From NCBI RefSeq assembly GCF_018130545.1, contig NZ_JAFCKF010000009.1, forward strand, positions 62,001-126,000: a stretch of 64,000 bases of DNA, given 5' to 3'. The notes beneath the pieces were generated by a model. It saw only the letters and a program-made list of their open reading frames with translations, made no database searches and was not told the DNA's origin. Made by a program: the position numbers and the translations under genes. The stretch comes from Bradyrhizobium tropiciagri (GTDB lineage: Bacteria; Pseudomonadota; Alphaproteobacteria; Rhizobiales; Xanthobacteraceae). Below, in pieces: positions 52,136-60,564 of this stretch; position 1 is the first letter of the stretch; each line of letters opens with the position of its first letter.

Positions 52136-52945
52136 TCACTGCTTCTCCGCGAACGCGGTCGGCGTCTTGCCGGTGACCTGGCGGAACGCGTGGGAGAATG
52201 CCGGCACGCTGGCATAACCGAGGTCGGAAGCGACCTGCTTGACCGAGACATTGGCGTCGGTCGACAGCCGCTCGATCGCCGCCGCGATGCGGGCGCGCTG
52301 GCACCAGCTCTTGAAGGAGAGTTGGGTTTCCGCCGCGAACAGGCGCGACAGCGTCCGCGCCGAGGTGCCGACCATGCGCGCCAACGCATCGATCTCGTGA
52401 TCCCTGGTCGGATCGGCCAGCACGATGTCGGCGGCGCGGCGGCAGCGCGGCTCCTGCGGCAGCGGGATGAAGGTCGCGGAGTCCTCCGCCTGGTGCAGCT
52501 CCAGCATCACCAGCCTGATCAGCAGCTCGGTGCGCTCGCGTCCGCAAGAGGCGTCGAACAGCGCGAGGATCGCCTGGTGCACCAGCGGCGACACCCGCAC
52601 CACGAATTCATGGCCAAGGCTGTCGCTGCGCTTCTCGCGCGCGAGCCAGGCCTGGTCGAAATACAGCGTGCGCATCTCGATGTCGGCGAGGACGTCGATC
52701 GCGTGCGGCAGCAGGGCAGGGACCCACACCGCGCGGTCCGGCGGAACCAGCCAGCGCCCCTGCGGCGTGGTCACCTGCATGGTGCCAGAGGCGGCATAGA
52801 CCAGCTGCGCCTCGCGGTGCATGTGCGGGTCGAGGCGGATGCCCTTCCGGTAGTTGCGCGCCACCATGTGGACGCCGTCGCCGGTGACGCGCCGGTCGTT
52901 GTGGAGGGCTCTTATTGGCGGTTCAGCGATAGTCATTGGCGACAT
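52136..52945 (-). CDS. AraC family transcriptional regulator
   Basis: A 269-residue regulator with an N-terminal cupin-like sensor domain (DPHMHREAQLVYAASGTMQV; WLVPPDRAVWVPALLPHAID) and two C-terminal helix-turn-helix motifs, ending VSVKQVASDLGYASVPAFSH with AFRQVTGKTPTAF. The start is ATG at 52945, or ATG at 52936 (MTIAEPP). It is divergent from the MFS gene with about 60 bp between, so it most likely controls that transporter. The ligand is unknown. Confidence 0.93.
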   Translation of the reverse strand: MSPMTIAEPPIRALHNDRRVTGDGVHMVARNYRKGIRLDPHMHREAQLVYAASGTMQVTTPQGRWLVPPDRAVWVPALLPHAIDVLADIEMRTLYFDQAWLAREKRSDSLGHEFVVRVSPLVHQAILALFDASCGRERTELLIRLVMLELHQAEDSATFIPLPQEPRCRRAADIVLADPTRDHEIDALARMVGTSARTLSRLFAAETQLSFKSWCQRARIAAAIERLSTDANVSVKQVASDLGYASVPAFSHAFRQVTGKTPTAFAEKQ

Positions 52946-53011
52946 CCCGTCAGGACAAGCACCTATAACCTATTTCCGAGCAATTGAAGAATCGCGTGAG
53001 AGAACGTGTCC

Positions 53012-54202
53012 ATGAACGGTCCAAGCAACAGTCCGAGCCGGGTGATCAGCTTCGTCAACGCCGGCCATTTCATCGATCACTATGCGATGCTGATTTTCGC
53101 CGCCGCGGTCATCATCATGGGCCCAGCGCTCGGCATGGCCTATTCGGAACTGTTGCCCTACGCGACCCCGGGCTTCATCGCCTTCGGCGCCGGCTCGCTG
53201 ATCACCGGCTGGCTCGGCGATCGCTGGAGCCGCCGCCACATGATGCTGATCTTCTTCGTCGGCATCGGCTTGTCGATGATCTCGGTCGGCTTCGTGCAGA
53301 CGCCGCTGCAACTCGGCGCCGCGTTGCTTTCGATCGGCGTCTTTGCCTCGATCTACCATCCGGTCGGCACCGCGATGATCGTGTCCTATGCCGAGAAGCT
53401 CGGCGCCCAGATGGGGATCAACGGCGTCTGGGGCAATCTCGGCGTCGCCTCGTCGGCGCTGGTCACCGGCGTGATCGGCCAGTATCTCGGCTGGCGCTGG
53501 GCCTTCATCGTGCCCGGCACGGTCACCGTGCTGATCGGCATCGCGTTTGCGATGTCGGTGGTGCATGAGGACCGCAAGGGCTCCAGGCAGGCCGCGGCGC
53601 AGGCGCGGGTCGCCAAGGAAGACATGTGGCGCGTGGTGCTGTCGCTGTTGATCGTGGTGATCGCGATCTCGACCACCTTCAACGCAGTGACGGTGGCGCT
53701 GCCAAAACTGTTCGCCGAACGGCTCGCCGATCTGACCAAGAGCCCGGCGCTGCTCGGCGTGATCGCGGCCGGCGTCTATGTGTTCGGTGCGATGACGCAA
53801 TACACCATCGGCAAGCTGCTCGATAAGCATTCGCTGAAGACGGTGGCGCTGCCGCTGTCGTTCATGCTGGCGCCGTTCCTCTATCTGGCAGCGAGCCTGT
53901 CCAACCTTCCGCTGATCGTGGTCTCGATCGGCATCGTGATGGGCGCGTTCGGCCAGGTCACGGTGAACGATGCCATGGTCGGCAAGTACACCACAGAGGA
54001 ATGGCGCTCGCGCGCCTATGCGGTGCGCTATTTCGTCGGCTTCACCGCGGCGGGCGCCTCCGTCGGCCTGGTGGCCTGGCTGTACGACCAGGGCGGCTTC
54101 TCGATGATGCTGCGCGCCTTCGCGGCGCTCTGCCTGCTGGCGATCGCGGCCGCGATCATCCTGCCGCGCGAGATCCGCACCCCCGCCGCGCAAGGGGGCT
54201 GA
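53012..54202 (+). CDS. MFS transporter
   Basis: A 396-residue inner-membrane transporter with about 12 predicted helices. The helix 2-3 loop has the MFS signature GWLGDRWSRRHMML, and helix 1 begins NAGHFIDHYAMLIFAAAVII. The closest groups by eye are fosmidomycin-resistance-like or small-molecule exporters. The start is ATG at 53012, or GTG at 53006. It is divergent from the AraC gene. Confidence 0.92.
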   Translation: MNGPSNSPSRVISFVNAGHFIDHYAMLIFAAAVIIMGPALGMAYSELLPYATPGFIAFGAGSLITGWLGDRWSRRHMMLIFFVGIGLSMISVGFVQTPLQLGAALLSIGVFASIYHPVGTAMIVSYAEKLGAQMGINGVWGNLGVASSALVTGVIGQYLGWRWAFIVPGTVTVLIGIAFAMSVVHEDRKGSRQAAAQARVAKEDMWRVVLSLLIVVIAISTTFNAVTVALPKLFAERLADLTKSPALLGVIAAGVYVFGAMTQYTIGKLLDKHSLKTVALPLSFMLAPFLYLAASLSNLPLIVVSIGIVMGAFGQVTVNDAMVGKYTTEEWRSRAYAVRYFVGFTAAGASVGLVAWLYDQGGFSMMLRAFAALCLLAIAAAIILPREIRTPAAQGG

Positions 54203-54395
54203 TACCGGGCGTTTTTGCGGCGGTTGCCGTCGAGATGATGCGCGTCCGCCCAGCCGGCGGCGCGCGGCAATCCGTGACCTTGTCACGCTTCACGAACTTT
54301 GTTCCGACCCGCAGATGTGGTAGGTTCAGCTGTGCCTCGGGCACAAAGGCGCCGGTTGCGCCGCCAGCACGTATGTGTGGAGCAGCCGGAGCGCC

Positions 54396-55919
54396 ATGGG
54401 AGAGATTCGCGACTTCAAGTCAGGTCGGCCACAGCCTCCCCGCGATGCCGTGCCGCGGCGACTGGCGGCGATCGTCGTCGGCGACATCGCCGGCTACAGC
54501 CGACTGATGCAGCTCGATGAAGAGGGCACCCATGCCCGCGTCAAGCGGACCGAGCGTGATCTCATCGAGCCCACCATCACCGAGCACCATGGCAAGCTGA
54601 TCAAGACCACCGGCGACGGCTTCATCGCGATGTTCGACAGCCCGGTCGAGGCGGTCCGATGCAGCATCGTGATCCAGCAGAACATGATCGGCCGTAACGC
54701 GGCGATCGCGCGGGATCAGTGGATCGAGTACCGGATCGGCGTCAACCTCGGCGACATCATCATCGAGTCCGACGACATCTATGGCGACGGCGTCAACGTG
54801 GCCTCGCGGCTCGAGGGGATCGCAGCGCCGGGTGACGTCTTCATCTCCGGCGGCATCTACGAGCAGATCAAGCACAAGATGGTCTGCGGCTACGAATCGC
54901 TCGGCGACAAGAAGGTGAAGAACATCACCGATCCGATCCGGGTCTACCGCGTGCTGCCGGACGCCGCTGCCTATCAGAGGACACGCCGGCGCCGCGAGTC
55001 GATCCTGCTGACGCTGCTTGGATTGGCGATTACGATCATCGCGGGCGGTGTGCTGTGGTACCTGCTTGCGCAACCGCGCAGCAAGCAGGTCGAATTGGCG
55101 AAGGCGCCGCCGTCGCCGGTGGCATCGCCTACCGTCCCGCAGCCGGCACCGGCGCCAAGCCAGAGTTCAAGTCCGGTCCCGGCGGCGCCGGTGCAGCAAG
55201 CGTCGCCGCAACCCGCGCCTTCCGCGAGCCCCGCTGCGGAGTTGCCGGAGCCCGAGATGGTGTCGCTCAAAGGCGGCAGCTTCTCGATGGGAAGCAATGA
55301 AGACCCGTCGGAGCGGCCGATCCGCAAGGTGGCGGTCAAGCCGTTCGCGATGGGCAAATACCCGGTCACCGTGCGGGAGTGGAATGCCTGCGCCGCGGCC
55401 AAGGCCTGCGGCTTCACGGCCGGCGGCAAGGACGACGTTCCGGTCACCAATGTGAGCTGGAGCGATGCGAAGCAATATGTCGCCTGGCTCGCCGAGCGGA
55501 CGAAGAAGGCCTACCGGCTCCCGAGCGAAGCCGAATGGGAGTACGCGGCGCGCGGCGGAACGCAATCGAAATACTGGTGGGGCGATCAGGTGCAGACGGG
55601 CCACGTCGGCTGCAAGGATTGCGGCGGCGACGCCGCGGCGGAACAGCCGGTCAAGGTCGGCAGCTTCAAGCCGAATCCGTTCGGTCTCTACGACATGGGC
55701 GGCGGGGTCGATCAATGGGTCGAGGATTGCTGGCACAGGAATTACCAGGGCGCGCCGGATGACGGTGCGGTCTGGACCGGAGGCGACTGCGGCTCCCATG
55801 TCATTCGCTCCGGCTCCTGGAAGAATGACGCACGCTATGTGCGCCCGGCCAATCGCGACAATTACGATACCAATGTCCGCTACCCGACCCACGGTTTCCG
55901 GGTTGCGCTGTCTCCCTGA
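54396..55919 (+). CDS. class III adenylate cyclase fused to a degenerate FGE/sulfatase-modifying domain
   Basis: A 507-residue single-pass membrane protein. Residues ~20-190 are a class III cyclase: metal Asp in IVVGDIAGYSRLM, metal Asp in KTTGDGFIAMFD, and NVASRLEG with the Asn/Arg that stabilise the transition state, so it should be active. One helix (SILLTLLGLAITIIAGGVLW, ~205-227) and a Pro/Ser/Gln linker lead to a formylglycine-generating-enzyme fold (MVSLKGGSFSMGSNEDPSER to the end, HGFRVALSP). In true FGEs the catalytic site is G-S-W-x-C-x4-C; here it reads RSGSWKNDARYVRPAN with no Cys. It probably works as a periplasmic sensor domain. The ATG at 54396 has GGAG just upstream. DUF4399 follows. 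Confidence 0.88.
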   Translation: MGEIRDFKSGRPQPPRDAVPRRLAAIVVGDIAGYSRLMQLDEEGTHARVKRTERDLIEPTITEHHGKLIKTTGDGFIAMFDSPVEAVRCSIVIQQNMIGRNAAIARDQWIEYRIGVNLGDIIIESDDIYGDGVNVASRLEGIAAPGDVFISGGIYEQIKHKMVCGYESLGDKKVKNITDPIRVYRVLPDAAAYQRTRRRRESILLTLLGLAITIIAGGVLWYLLAQPRSKQVELAKAPPSPVASPTVPQPAPAPSQSSSPVPAAPVQQASPQPAPSASPAAELPEPEMVSLKGGSFSMGSNEDPSERPIRKVAVKPFAMGKYPVTVREWNACAAAKACGFTAGGKDDVPVTNVSWSDAKQYVAWLAERTKKAYRLPSEAEWEYAARGGTQSKYWWGDQVQTGHVGCKDCGGDAAAEQPVKVGSFKPNPFGLYDMGGGVDQWVEDCWHRNYQGAPDDGAVWTGGDCGSHVIRSGSWKNDARYVRPANRDNYDTNVRYPTHGFRVALSP

Positions 55920-55956
55920 GCGGTCATCCGCAATCGCCGGGTTTCAAGGAGGGGCT

Positions 55957-56382
55957 ATGAGACGTGCACGCCTGATCATGCTCGCTGCGGCACTGGCATT
56001 GCTCGCGGGTCCCGTCGTCGCGCAAAACAAGCCGGCGGGCAAGGATGCCAAACTGTATTTCATCTGGCCGCGCAACGGCGCTGTTCTCAAGGGCCCGTTC
56101 GTGTGCCGCTTCGGGCTGCACAACATGGGCGTCACCCATGCCGGCGACGACTATCCGAACAGCGGCCATCACCATCTGCTGATCGATGTCGATGAGCCGC
56201 TCAATCCTAATGAGCCGATTCCGTCGGACAAGTCTCATCAGCACTTCGGCGCGGGCCAGACCGAGACGCAGCTCGATCTCGCGCCCGGCAAGCACACCCT
56301 GCAACTGGTGCTGGGCGACGCCAAGCATTATCCCTTCAACCCGCCGGTCGTCTCCGAGAAGATCACCATCCGGGTGAAATAG
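55957..56382 (+). CDS. DUF4399 exported protein
   Basis: A 141-residue periplasmic protein with a signal peptide ending PVVAQ. The mature part KLYFIWPRNGAVLKGPFVCR, FGLHNMGVTHAGDDYPNSGH, HHLLIDVDEPLNPNEPIP and SHQHFGAGQTETQLDLAPG is typical of DUF4399. The His cluster (GHHHLL; HQHFG) suggests metal binding, but the function is not known. AAGGAGGGG precedes the ATG. It starts 37 bp after the cyclase-FGE gene and may be co-transcribed with it. Confidence 0.9.
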   Translation: MRRARLIMLAAALALLAGPVVAQNKPAGKDAKLYFIWPRNGAVLKGPFVCRFGLHNMGVTHAGDDYPNSGHHHLLIDVDEPLNPNEPIPSDKSHQHFGAGQTETQLDLAPGKHTLQLVLGDAKHYPFNPPVVSEKITIRVK

Positions 56383-56486
56383 GCCGATACGGATAGCTCC
56401 CTTGCGAGAACCGCCGCTTGCACAAGGCCGCGCGGTGCGGTTTGTTGCGCGCCGCCGGACAGCAAGACCGGCGTGGAGGACGTCCG

Positions 56487-57284
56487 ATGTTGTATCGACT
56501 GCTGCGTCTGGCCGGCCTCGTTCTGGGAGTGATTGCAATGACCGCATCCGCCAATGCCGACGCCTTGAAGGACCAGATCGCGCCGACCGGAAAGCTCCGG
56601 GTCGCGATCGCGATCAGCCCGGCGGGTGGCGCGTTCTGGTCGACCAAAACCGGCAATGGCTATGCCGGCGTTCCCGTCGATCTCGGCCGCGAGATGGCGG
56701 CGCAGCTCGGCGTTCCCGTCGAATATGTCGTGCACCAGAATTCGGGCCAGATCACCGACGCGGCGGCGAAGAGCACCTGGGACGTCACCTTCCTGCCCAA
56801 AGATCCCGAGCGCGAAACCAGGATGACGTTCGGGCCGATCTATGAGGTCGCCGATGCCACCTACATCGTCAGGCCGGGTTCGAAGATCACGAACTTTGCC
56901 GCCCTCGACCAGGACGGCGTCAAGGTCGCCGCCGTCAACAACACCACGACGATGCGCGGCGCGATCGCCCATCTCAAGCATGCCAAGGTCACGGGCTATC
57001 AGACCTATGACGAGATTTTTCATCTGCTGGAGAATGGCGAGGTCGACGCCTTCGCGCTGTCGCGTGACCAGCTTATGGCGATGGCGAAGAAGATCCCGGG
57101 CTCTCGCGTTCTCGACGAGACCTTCAAGCAGACCGTCACCGCGGTCGCCGTCCCGCTCAACCATCCGCTCGCCGCAGCGTTCGTGGGCAAGTTCATGACG
57201 GAAGCGATCGCCAACGGCACGCTGCGCAAGGCCTATGACAACAACGGGCTGAAGGACACGCCGGTGCGGACCGAGGTGAAGTGA
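56487..57284 (+). CDS. amino-acid-type ABC binding protein (orphan)
   Basis: A 265-residue periplasmic binding protein of the SBP_bac_3 type. The signal peptide ends ASANA; LRVAIAISPAGGAFWSTKTG, PVDLGREMAAQLGVPVEYVV and WDVTFLPKDPERETRMTFGP follow. GGAGGA lies 8 bases before the ATG at 56487. No permease or ATPase gene is adjacent, so the partner transporter is elsewhere or absent. Ligand unknown. Confidence 0.88.
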   Translation: MLYRLLRLAGLVLGVIAMTASANADALKDQIAPTGKLRVAIAISPAGGAFWSTKTGNGYAGVPVDLGREMAAQLGVPVEYVVHQNSGQITDAAAKSTWDVTFLPKDPERETRMTFGPIYEVADATYIVRPGSKITNFAALDQDGVKVAAVNNTTTMRGAIAHLKHAKVTGYQTYDEIFHLLENGEVDAFALSRDQLMAMAKKIPGSRVLDETFKQTVTAVAVPLNHPLAAAFVGKFMTEAIANGTLRKAYDNNGLKDTPVRTEVK

Positions 57285-57594
57285 AGTAGTCGACGTCCGA
57301 TCTATCCGACCTCTCTCCCCGACATCCTGAGGTGCGAGCGGAGCGAGCCTCGAAGGATCGACGGCCCGGCCGGTGGCCGTGCATCCTTCGCGACGCGCGG
57401 AGCCTGTCATCGGGCCGTGCCTGCGCGGACCCGTTGGCGCTCCTCTGGATGACGGGAAGACGGACTGCGCCCTGGTCCGCCCGGCATCTGTGCAAGTTGC
57501 ATAAATCGGCGCCAATGCGCCGGTTAGGTCTCGTGCCCGTAACTTAAATCATTGGATTAATGGGGATTTTTGGCCCGTCGCCCCCCGTCCCCGG
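57285..57594. other. 310-bp intergenic region before the transporter promoter
   Basis: Contains the palindromic repeat at 57321-57455 and a stretch of ordinary sequence up to the sigma-54 promoter. No gene or further operator was recognised. An NtrC or NifA upstream site would be expected here but was not found by eye. Confidence 0.4.
57321..57455. repeat. intergenic palindromic repeat, ATCCTGAGG type
   Basis: The left end contains CATCCTGAGGTGCGAGCGG and the interior CTCGAAGGATCGACGGCC; the right end GGATGACGGG mirrors the left. Compare 50182-50312 and 60443-60545. Confidence 0.7.
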
Positions 57595-57611
57595 TTGGCA
57601 TATCCATTGCT
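57595..57611 (+). promoter_or_regulatory. sigma-54 promoter of the formate/nitrite transporter gene
   Basis: TTGGCATATCCATTGCT fits the -24/-12 consensus YTGGCACG-N4-TTGCW, with GG and GC exactly 12 bases apart. The predicted start of transcription is near 57621, which leaves a leader of about 195 nucleotides before the ATG at 57816. Confidence 0.65.
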
Positions 57612-57622
57612 TTTGCTTGTCT

Positions 57623-57705
57623 CAGTCAACGACGACTGCCGTTCTCCGGATCGCCGAAGCCAGTGCTGGCCCAGGCGAGGGGATCGAGGCGCCCGGCCGG
57701 GCGCC
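57623..57705 (+). promoter_or_regulatory. candidate ANTAR/NasT-type antitermination leader
   Basis: Hairpin 1: CAGTC-AACGAC-GACTG (57623-57638), 5-bp stem with a hexaloop. Hairpin 2: inner stem GCC/GGC around hexaloop AGTGCT (57659-57670), extended by outer arms CGCC/GGCG across a 3x3 internal loop (57652-57677). Both loops have A at position 1 and G at position 4, the invariant bases of ANTAR target RNAs. They are followed by a perfect 18-bp palindrome, GGCGCCCGGCCGGGCGCC (57688-57705), a possible terminator stem; a T-run is lacking. Confidence 0.55.
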
Positions 57706-57815
57706 GCGAGCAATCGTTCAAGCCCCATCTCCCCGGACGAACGAGCATTTCTATCAACCCGCGTCGCTTCCGGCAGGCAGCCGGCGCGGCCGAATTGCGC
57801 AAGGGGAATTTACCA

Positions 57816-58634
57816 ATGGCCTATCTCGCACCGTCCGAATTCGTCACCAAGATGGTGGACGCCGGCGAATCCAAGATCTTCATGTCGACGCGCGACACCG
57901 TGATCCGCGCTTACATGGCCGGCGCGATCCTCACGCTCGGCGCCTGGTTCGCCGTGACCATCAACGTGAACACGGGGCAGCCACTGATTGGAGCGCTGTT
58001 GTTTCCGGCCGGTTTCGTCATGCTTTATCTGTTGGGCTTCGATCTGTTGACCGGCGTGTTCGTGCTGTCACCGCTGGCGCTGCTCGACAAGCGTCCCGGC
58101 GTCACGCTCGGCGGCGTGCTGCGCAATTGGGGGCTGGTGTTCGTCGGCAACTTCCTCGGTGCGCTCACCGTGGCGTTCATGATGGCCTTCGTCACGACTT
58201 TCGGCTTCACGCAGGAGCCCGACAAGGTCGGCATGACCATCGGCAATATCGGCGAGAGCCGGACGCTCGGCTACGCCGCGCACGGCGCGGCCGGCATGGC
58301 AACACTGTTCATCCGCGGCATGCTGTGCAACTGGATGGTCTCGACCGGCGTCGTCGGTGCCATGATCTCGACCACGGTGCCCGGCAAGGTGATCGCGATG
58401 TGGATGCCGATCATGGTGTTCTTCTACATGGTGTTCGAGCATTCGGTGGTGAACATGTTCCTGTTCCCGTCCGGGCTGATGCTCCACGCGAAGTTTTCGA
58501 TCGTGGATTACCTGGTCTGGAACGAGATCCCGACCGTGCTCGGTAATCTGGTCGGTGGTCTCGCCTTCACCGGGCTGACGCTCTACACCACCCATGTGAA
58601 GACGGCGCCGAAGCGCCAGCGCCTCGCGGCTTGA
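57816..58634 (+). CDS. formate/nitrite transporter family channel
   Basis: A 272-residue inner-membrane protein of the FNT family with six helices. Landmarks are MAYLAPSEFVTKMVDAGESK, VLRNWGLVFVGNFLGALTVA, RGMLCNWMVSTGVVGAMIST and MVFFYMVFEHSVVNMFLFPS, in which the FEHSVVNM block contains the channel His and Asn. It carries nitrite or formate. Next to a kinase-phosphatase gene and behind a sigma-54/ANTAR-like leader, nitrite uptake in nitrate assimilation is the likely role. AAGGGG precedes the ATG at 57816; earlier in-frame starts fall in the leader. Confidence 0.9.
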   Translation: MAYLAPSEFVTKMVDAGESKIFMSTRDTVIRAYMAGAILTLGAWFAVTINVNTGQPLIGALLFPAGFVMLYLLGFDLLTGVFVLSPLALLDKRPGVTLGGVLRNWGLVFVGNFLGALTVAFMMAFVTTFGFTQEPDKVGMTIGNIGESRTLGYAAHGAAGMATLFIRGMLCNWMVSTGVVGAMISTTVPGKVIAMWMPIMVFFYMVFEHSVVNMFLFPSGLMLHAKFSIVDYLVWNEIPTVLGNLVGGLAFTGLTLYTTHVKTAPKRQRLAA

Positions 58635-58646
58635 TCCTGCCGGCCG

Positions 58647-58676
58647 ATGGGGCTCTCCTCTGATGGAGGGCCCCAT
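58647..58676 (+). terminator. hairpin between the transporter and kinase-phosphatase genes
   Basis: ATGGGGCTCTCC (58647-58658) pairs with GGAGGGCCCCAT (58665-58676) over 12 bp with one G-T pair, followed by TCGCTTTT. It probably terminates or attenuates transcription between the two genes. Confidence 0.65.
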
Positions 58677-58694
58677 TCGCTTTTGGGACGGACG

Positions 58695-60431
58695 ATGCCG
58701 CGCGCGCTGAACATATCGGTCGGGCAATTCTCTGATCAGGGCCGCAAGGACACCAATCAGGATTTCCACGGCGTCTTGATCCCCGACGAGCCGCTGCTCG
58801 GCCTCAAGGGCATCGCCGTGGTGCTCGCCGACGGCATCTCCTCGAGCAGCGTCGGCCGCGTCGCCGCCGAGTCCGCGGTCAAGAGCTTCCTGACCGACTA
58901 CTATTGCACTTCGGAATCCTGGTCGGTGAAGACCTCGGCACAGCGGGTGCTGGAGGCGACCAACTCCTGGCTGCACGCGCAGACCAGGCGCAGCCAGAAC
59001 CCCTACGACAAGGACAAGGGCTACGTCTGCACCCTGAGCGCCTTGGTAATCCGCTCGACCACGGCGCATCTGTTCCATGTCGGTGACAGCAGGATCTACC
59101 GCGTCGCCGGCAACAGCCTCGAACAGCTGACCAACGACCACCGCGTCGTGATCTCGTCGCAGCAGAGCTATCTCGGCCGCGCGCTCGGCGTGAACCCGCA
59201 GCTCGAGATCGACTACCAGAATCTTGCGCTCGCGCGCGGCGATATTTTTCTGCTGGTGACCGACGGCATCTACGAGCACGTCCCGGCGCGCCAGCTGGCG
59301 AAGTCGATCAGGGATGGCGCCGCCGATCTCGACGCGACAGCGAAGTCGATCGTCGAACAGGCCTATGACAACGGCAGCGAGGACAATCTCACCGTCCAGA
59401 TCGTCCGGATCGACGAATTGCCCGACGGCGATGCCAGCGAGGTGTTCGGCCAGCCGACCGAGCTGCCGCTGCCGCCGCTGCTCGACGCGCGGATGCTGTT
59501 CGACGGCTATCGCATCGTGCGTGAGCTGCATGCATCGCATCGCAGCCATATCTATCTCGCGCTCGACGAGGAGAGCGGCACCACGGTCACGATCAAGATC
59601 CCCTCGATCGACCTGCGCGACGATCCGGCTTATCTGAAGCGCTTCGTGATGGAGGAGTGGGTCGCTAGAAGGATCGACAGCCCGCATGTGCTGAAGCCGT
59701 TTCTGCCGCAGCGCAAGCGCAACTTCCTCTACGTCGCGATGGAATATATCGACGGCCAGACCCTGACGCAGTGGATGACGGACAATCCCGCGCCGGCGCT
59801 GGAGACGGTGCGCGATATCACCGAACAGATTGCAAAAGGGCTGCGCGCGTTCCACCGCAAGGAGATGCTGCATCAGGATGTCAGGCCCGACAACATCATG
59901 ATCGACAGCACCGGCACGGTGAAGATCATCGATTTCGGCTCGACCCGGATCTCGGGTGTTGCCGAGGCGACGCCGGCGGGCGTCGAGGACATTCTGGGCA
60001 CCCAGCAATACACCGCGCCGGAGTATTTCCTCGGCGAGGGCGGCAGCGCGCGCTCTGACCTGTTCTCGCTCGGCGTCGTCACCTATCAGATGCTGACCGG
60101 CCGCTTGCCCTACGGCGCACGGATCGCGCGCGCTCGGACGCGCTCCGACTTCAACCGGCTGGTCTACCATTCGGCCGCCCATGGCGGCCGCGAGGTCCCG
60201 AGTTGGGTCGATGGCGCGCTGGAGCGCGCCGTGCACATCAATCCACTCAAGCGTTACGAGAGCTTTTCCGAGTTCCTGTTCGACCTGCGCAATCCCAACG
60301 CCAAATATCTGACCACGTCATCGACCCCGTTGATCGAGCGCAACCCGGTGCTGTTCTGGAAGTCGACCACGCTGCTGCTGGCGCTCGTCGTGGTGCTGCT
60401 GCTGGCCTACGGCGCGCATCACTTGCGGTAG
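58695..60431 (+). CDS. fused PP2C phosphatase - serine/threonine protein kinase
   Basis: A 578-residue protein. The N-terminal ~240 residues are a PP2C phosphatase (GVVLADG-type site: IAVVLADGISSSSVGRVAAE; HVGDSRIYRV; LLVTDGIYEHV; GSEDNLTVQIV). Residues ~265-530 are a protein kinase: VTIKIPS (Lys), HQDVRPDNIM for the catalytic loop and IIDFGST for DFG. The HRD Arg is Gln and the KPEN Lys is Arg, so the activity may be low or altered. One helix ends the chain (TTLLLALVVVLLLAYGA). The same fusion is found in nitrate/nitrite assimilation operons of other proteobacteria, where it is next to a nitrite transporter, as here. The ATG at 58695 is preceded by GGGAC. Confidence 0.92.
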   Translation: MPRALNISVGQFSDQGRKDTNQDFHGVLIPDEPLLGLKGIAVVLADGISSSSVGRVAAESAVKSFLTDYYCTSESWSVKTSAQRVLEATNSWLHAQTRRSQNPYDKDKGYVCTLSALVIRSTTAHLFHVGDSRIYRVAGNSLEQLTNDHRVVISSQQSYLGRALGVNPQLEIDYQNLALARGDIFLLVTDGIYEHVPARQLAKSIRDGAADLDATAKSIVEQAYDNGSEDNLTVQIVRIDELPDGDASEVFGQPTELPLPPLLDARMLFDGYRIVRELHASHRSHIYLALDEESGTTVTIKIPSIDLRDDPAYLKRFVMEEWVARRIDSPHVLKPFLPQRKRNFLYVAMEYIDGQTLTQWMTDNPAPALETVRDITEQIAKGLRAFHRKEMLHQDVRPDNIMIDSTGTVKIIDFGSTRISGVAEATPAGVEDILGTQQYTAPEYFLGEGGSARSDLFSLGVVTYQMLTGRLPYGARIARARTRSDFNRLVYHSAAHGGREVPSWVDGALERAVHINPLKRYESFSEFLFDLRNPNAKYLTTSSTPLIERNPVLFWKSTTLLLALVVVLLLAYGAHHLR

Positions 60432-60442
60432 AGATCTAGGCT

Positions 60443-60545
60443 CCGTCATCCTGAGGAGAGCGGAACGCGCGTCTCGAAGGATCGACGGCCCGGCTGGTGG
60501 CCGATTCATCCTTCGAGACGCGCTGCGCGCTCCTCAGGATGACGG
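60443..60545. repeat. intergenic palindromic repeat, CCGTCATCCTGAGGAG type
   Basis: CCGTCATCCTGAGGAGAGCG (60443-60462) is closely mirrored at the right end by CGCTCCTCAGGATGACGG-type sequence (ending 60545); inner arms are GTCTCGAAGGAT/ATCCTTCGAGAC. Same family as 50182-50312 and 57321-57455. Confidence 0.85.
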
Positions 60546-60564
60546 GGAGAGAGCGTGCGCGCGA

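Noticed and set aside
58068-60236. 722-codon open frame on the minus strand over the kinase-phosphatase gene
   Set aside because: Antisense to clear PP2C and kinase motifs; His/Arg-rich composition.
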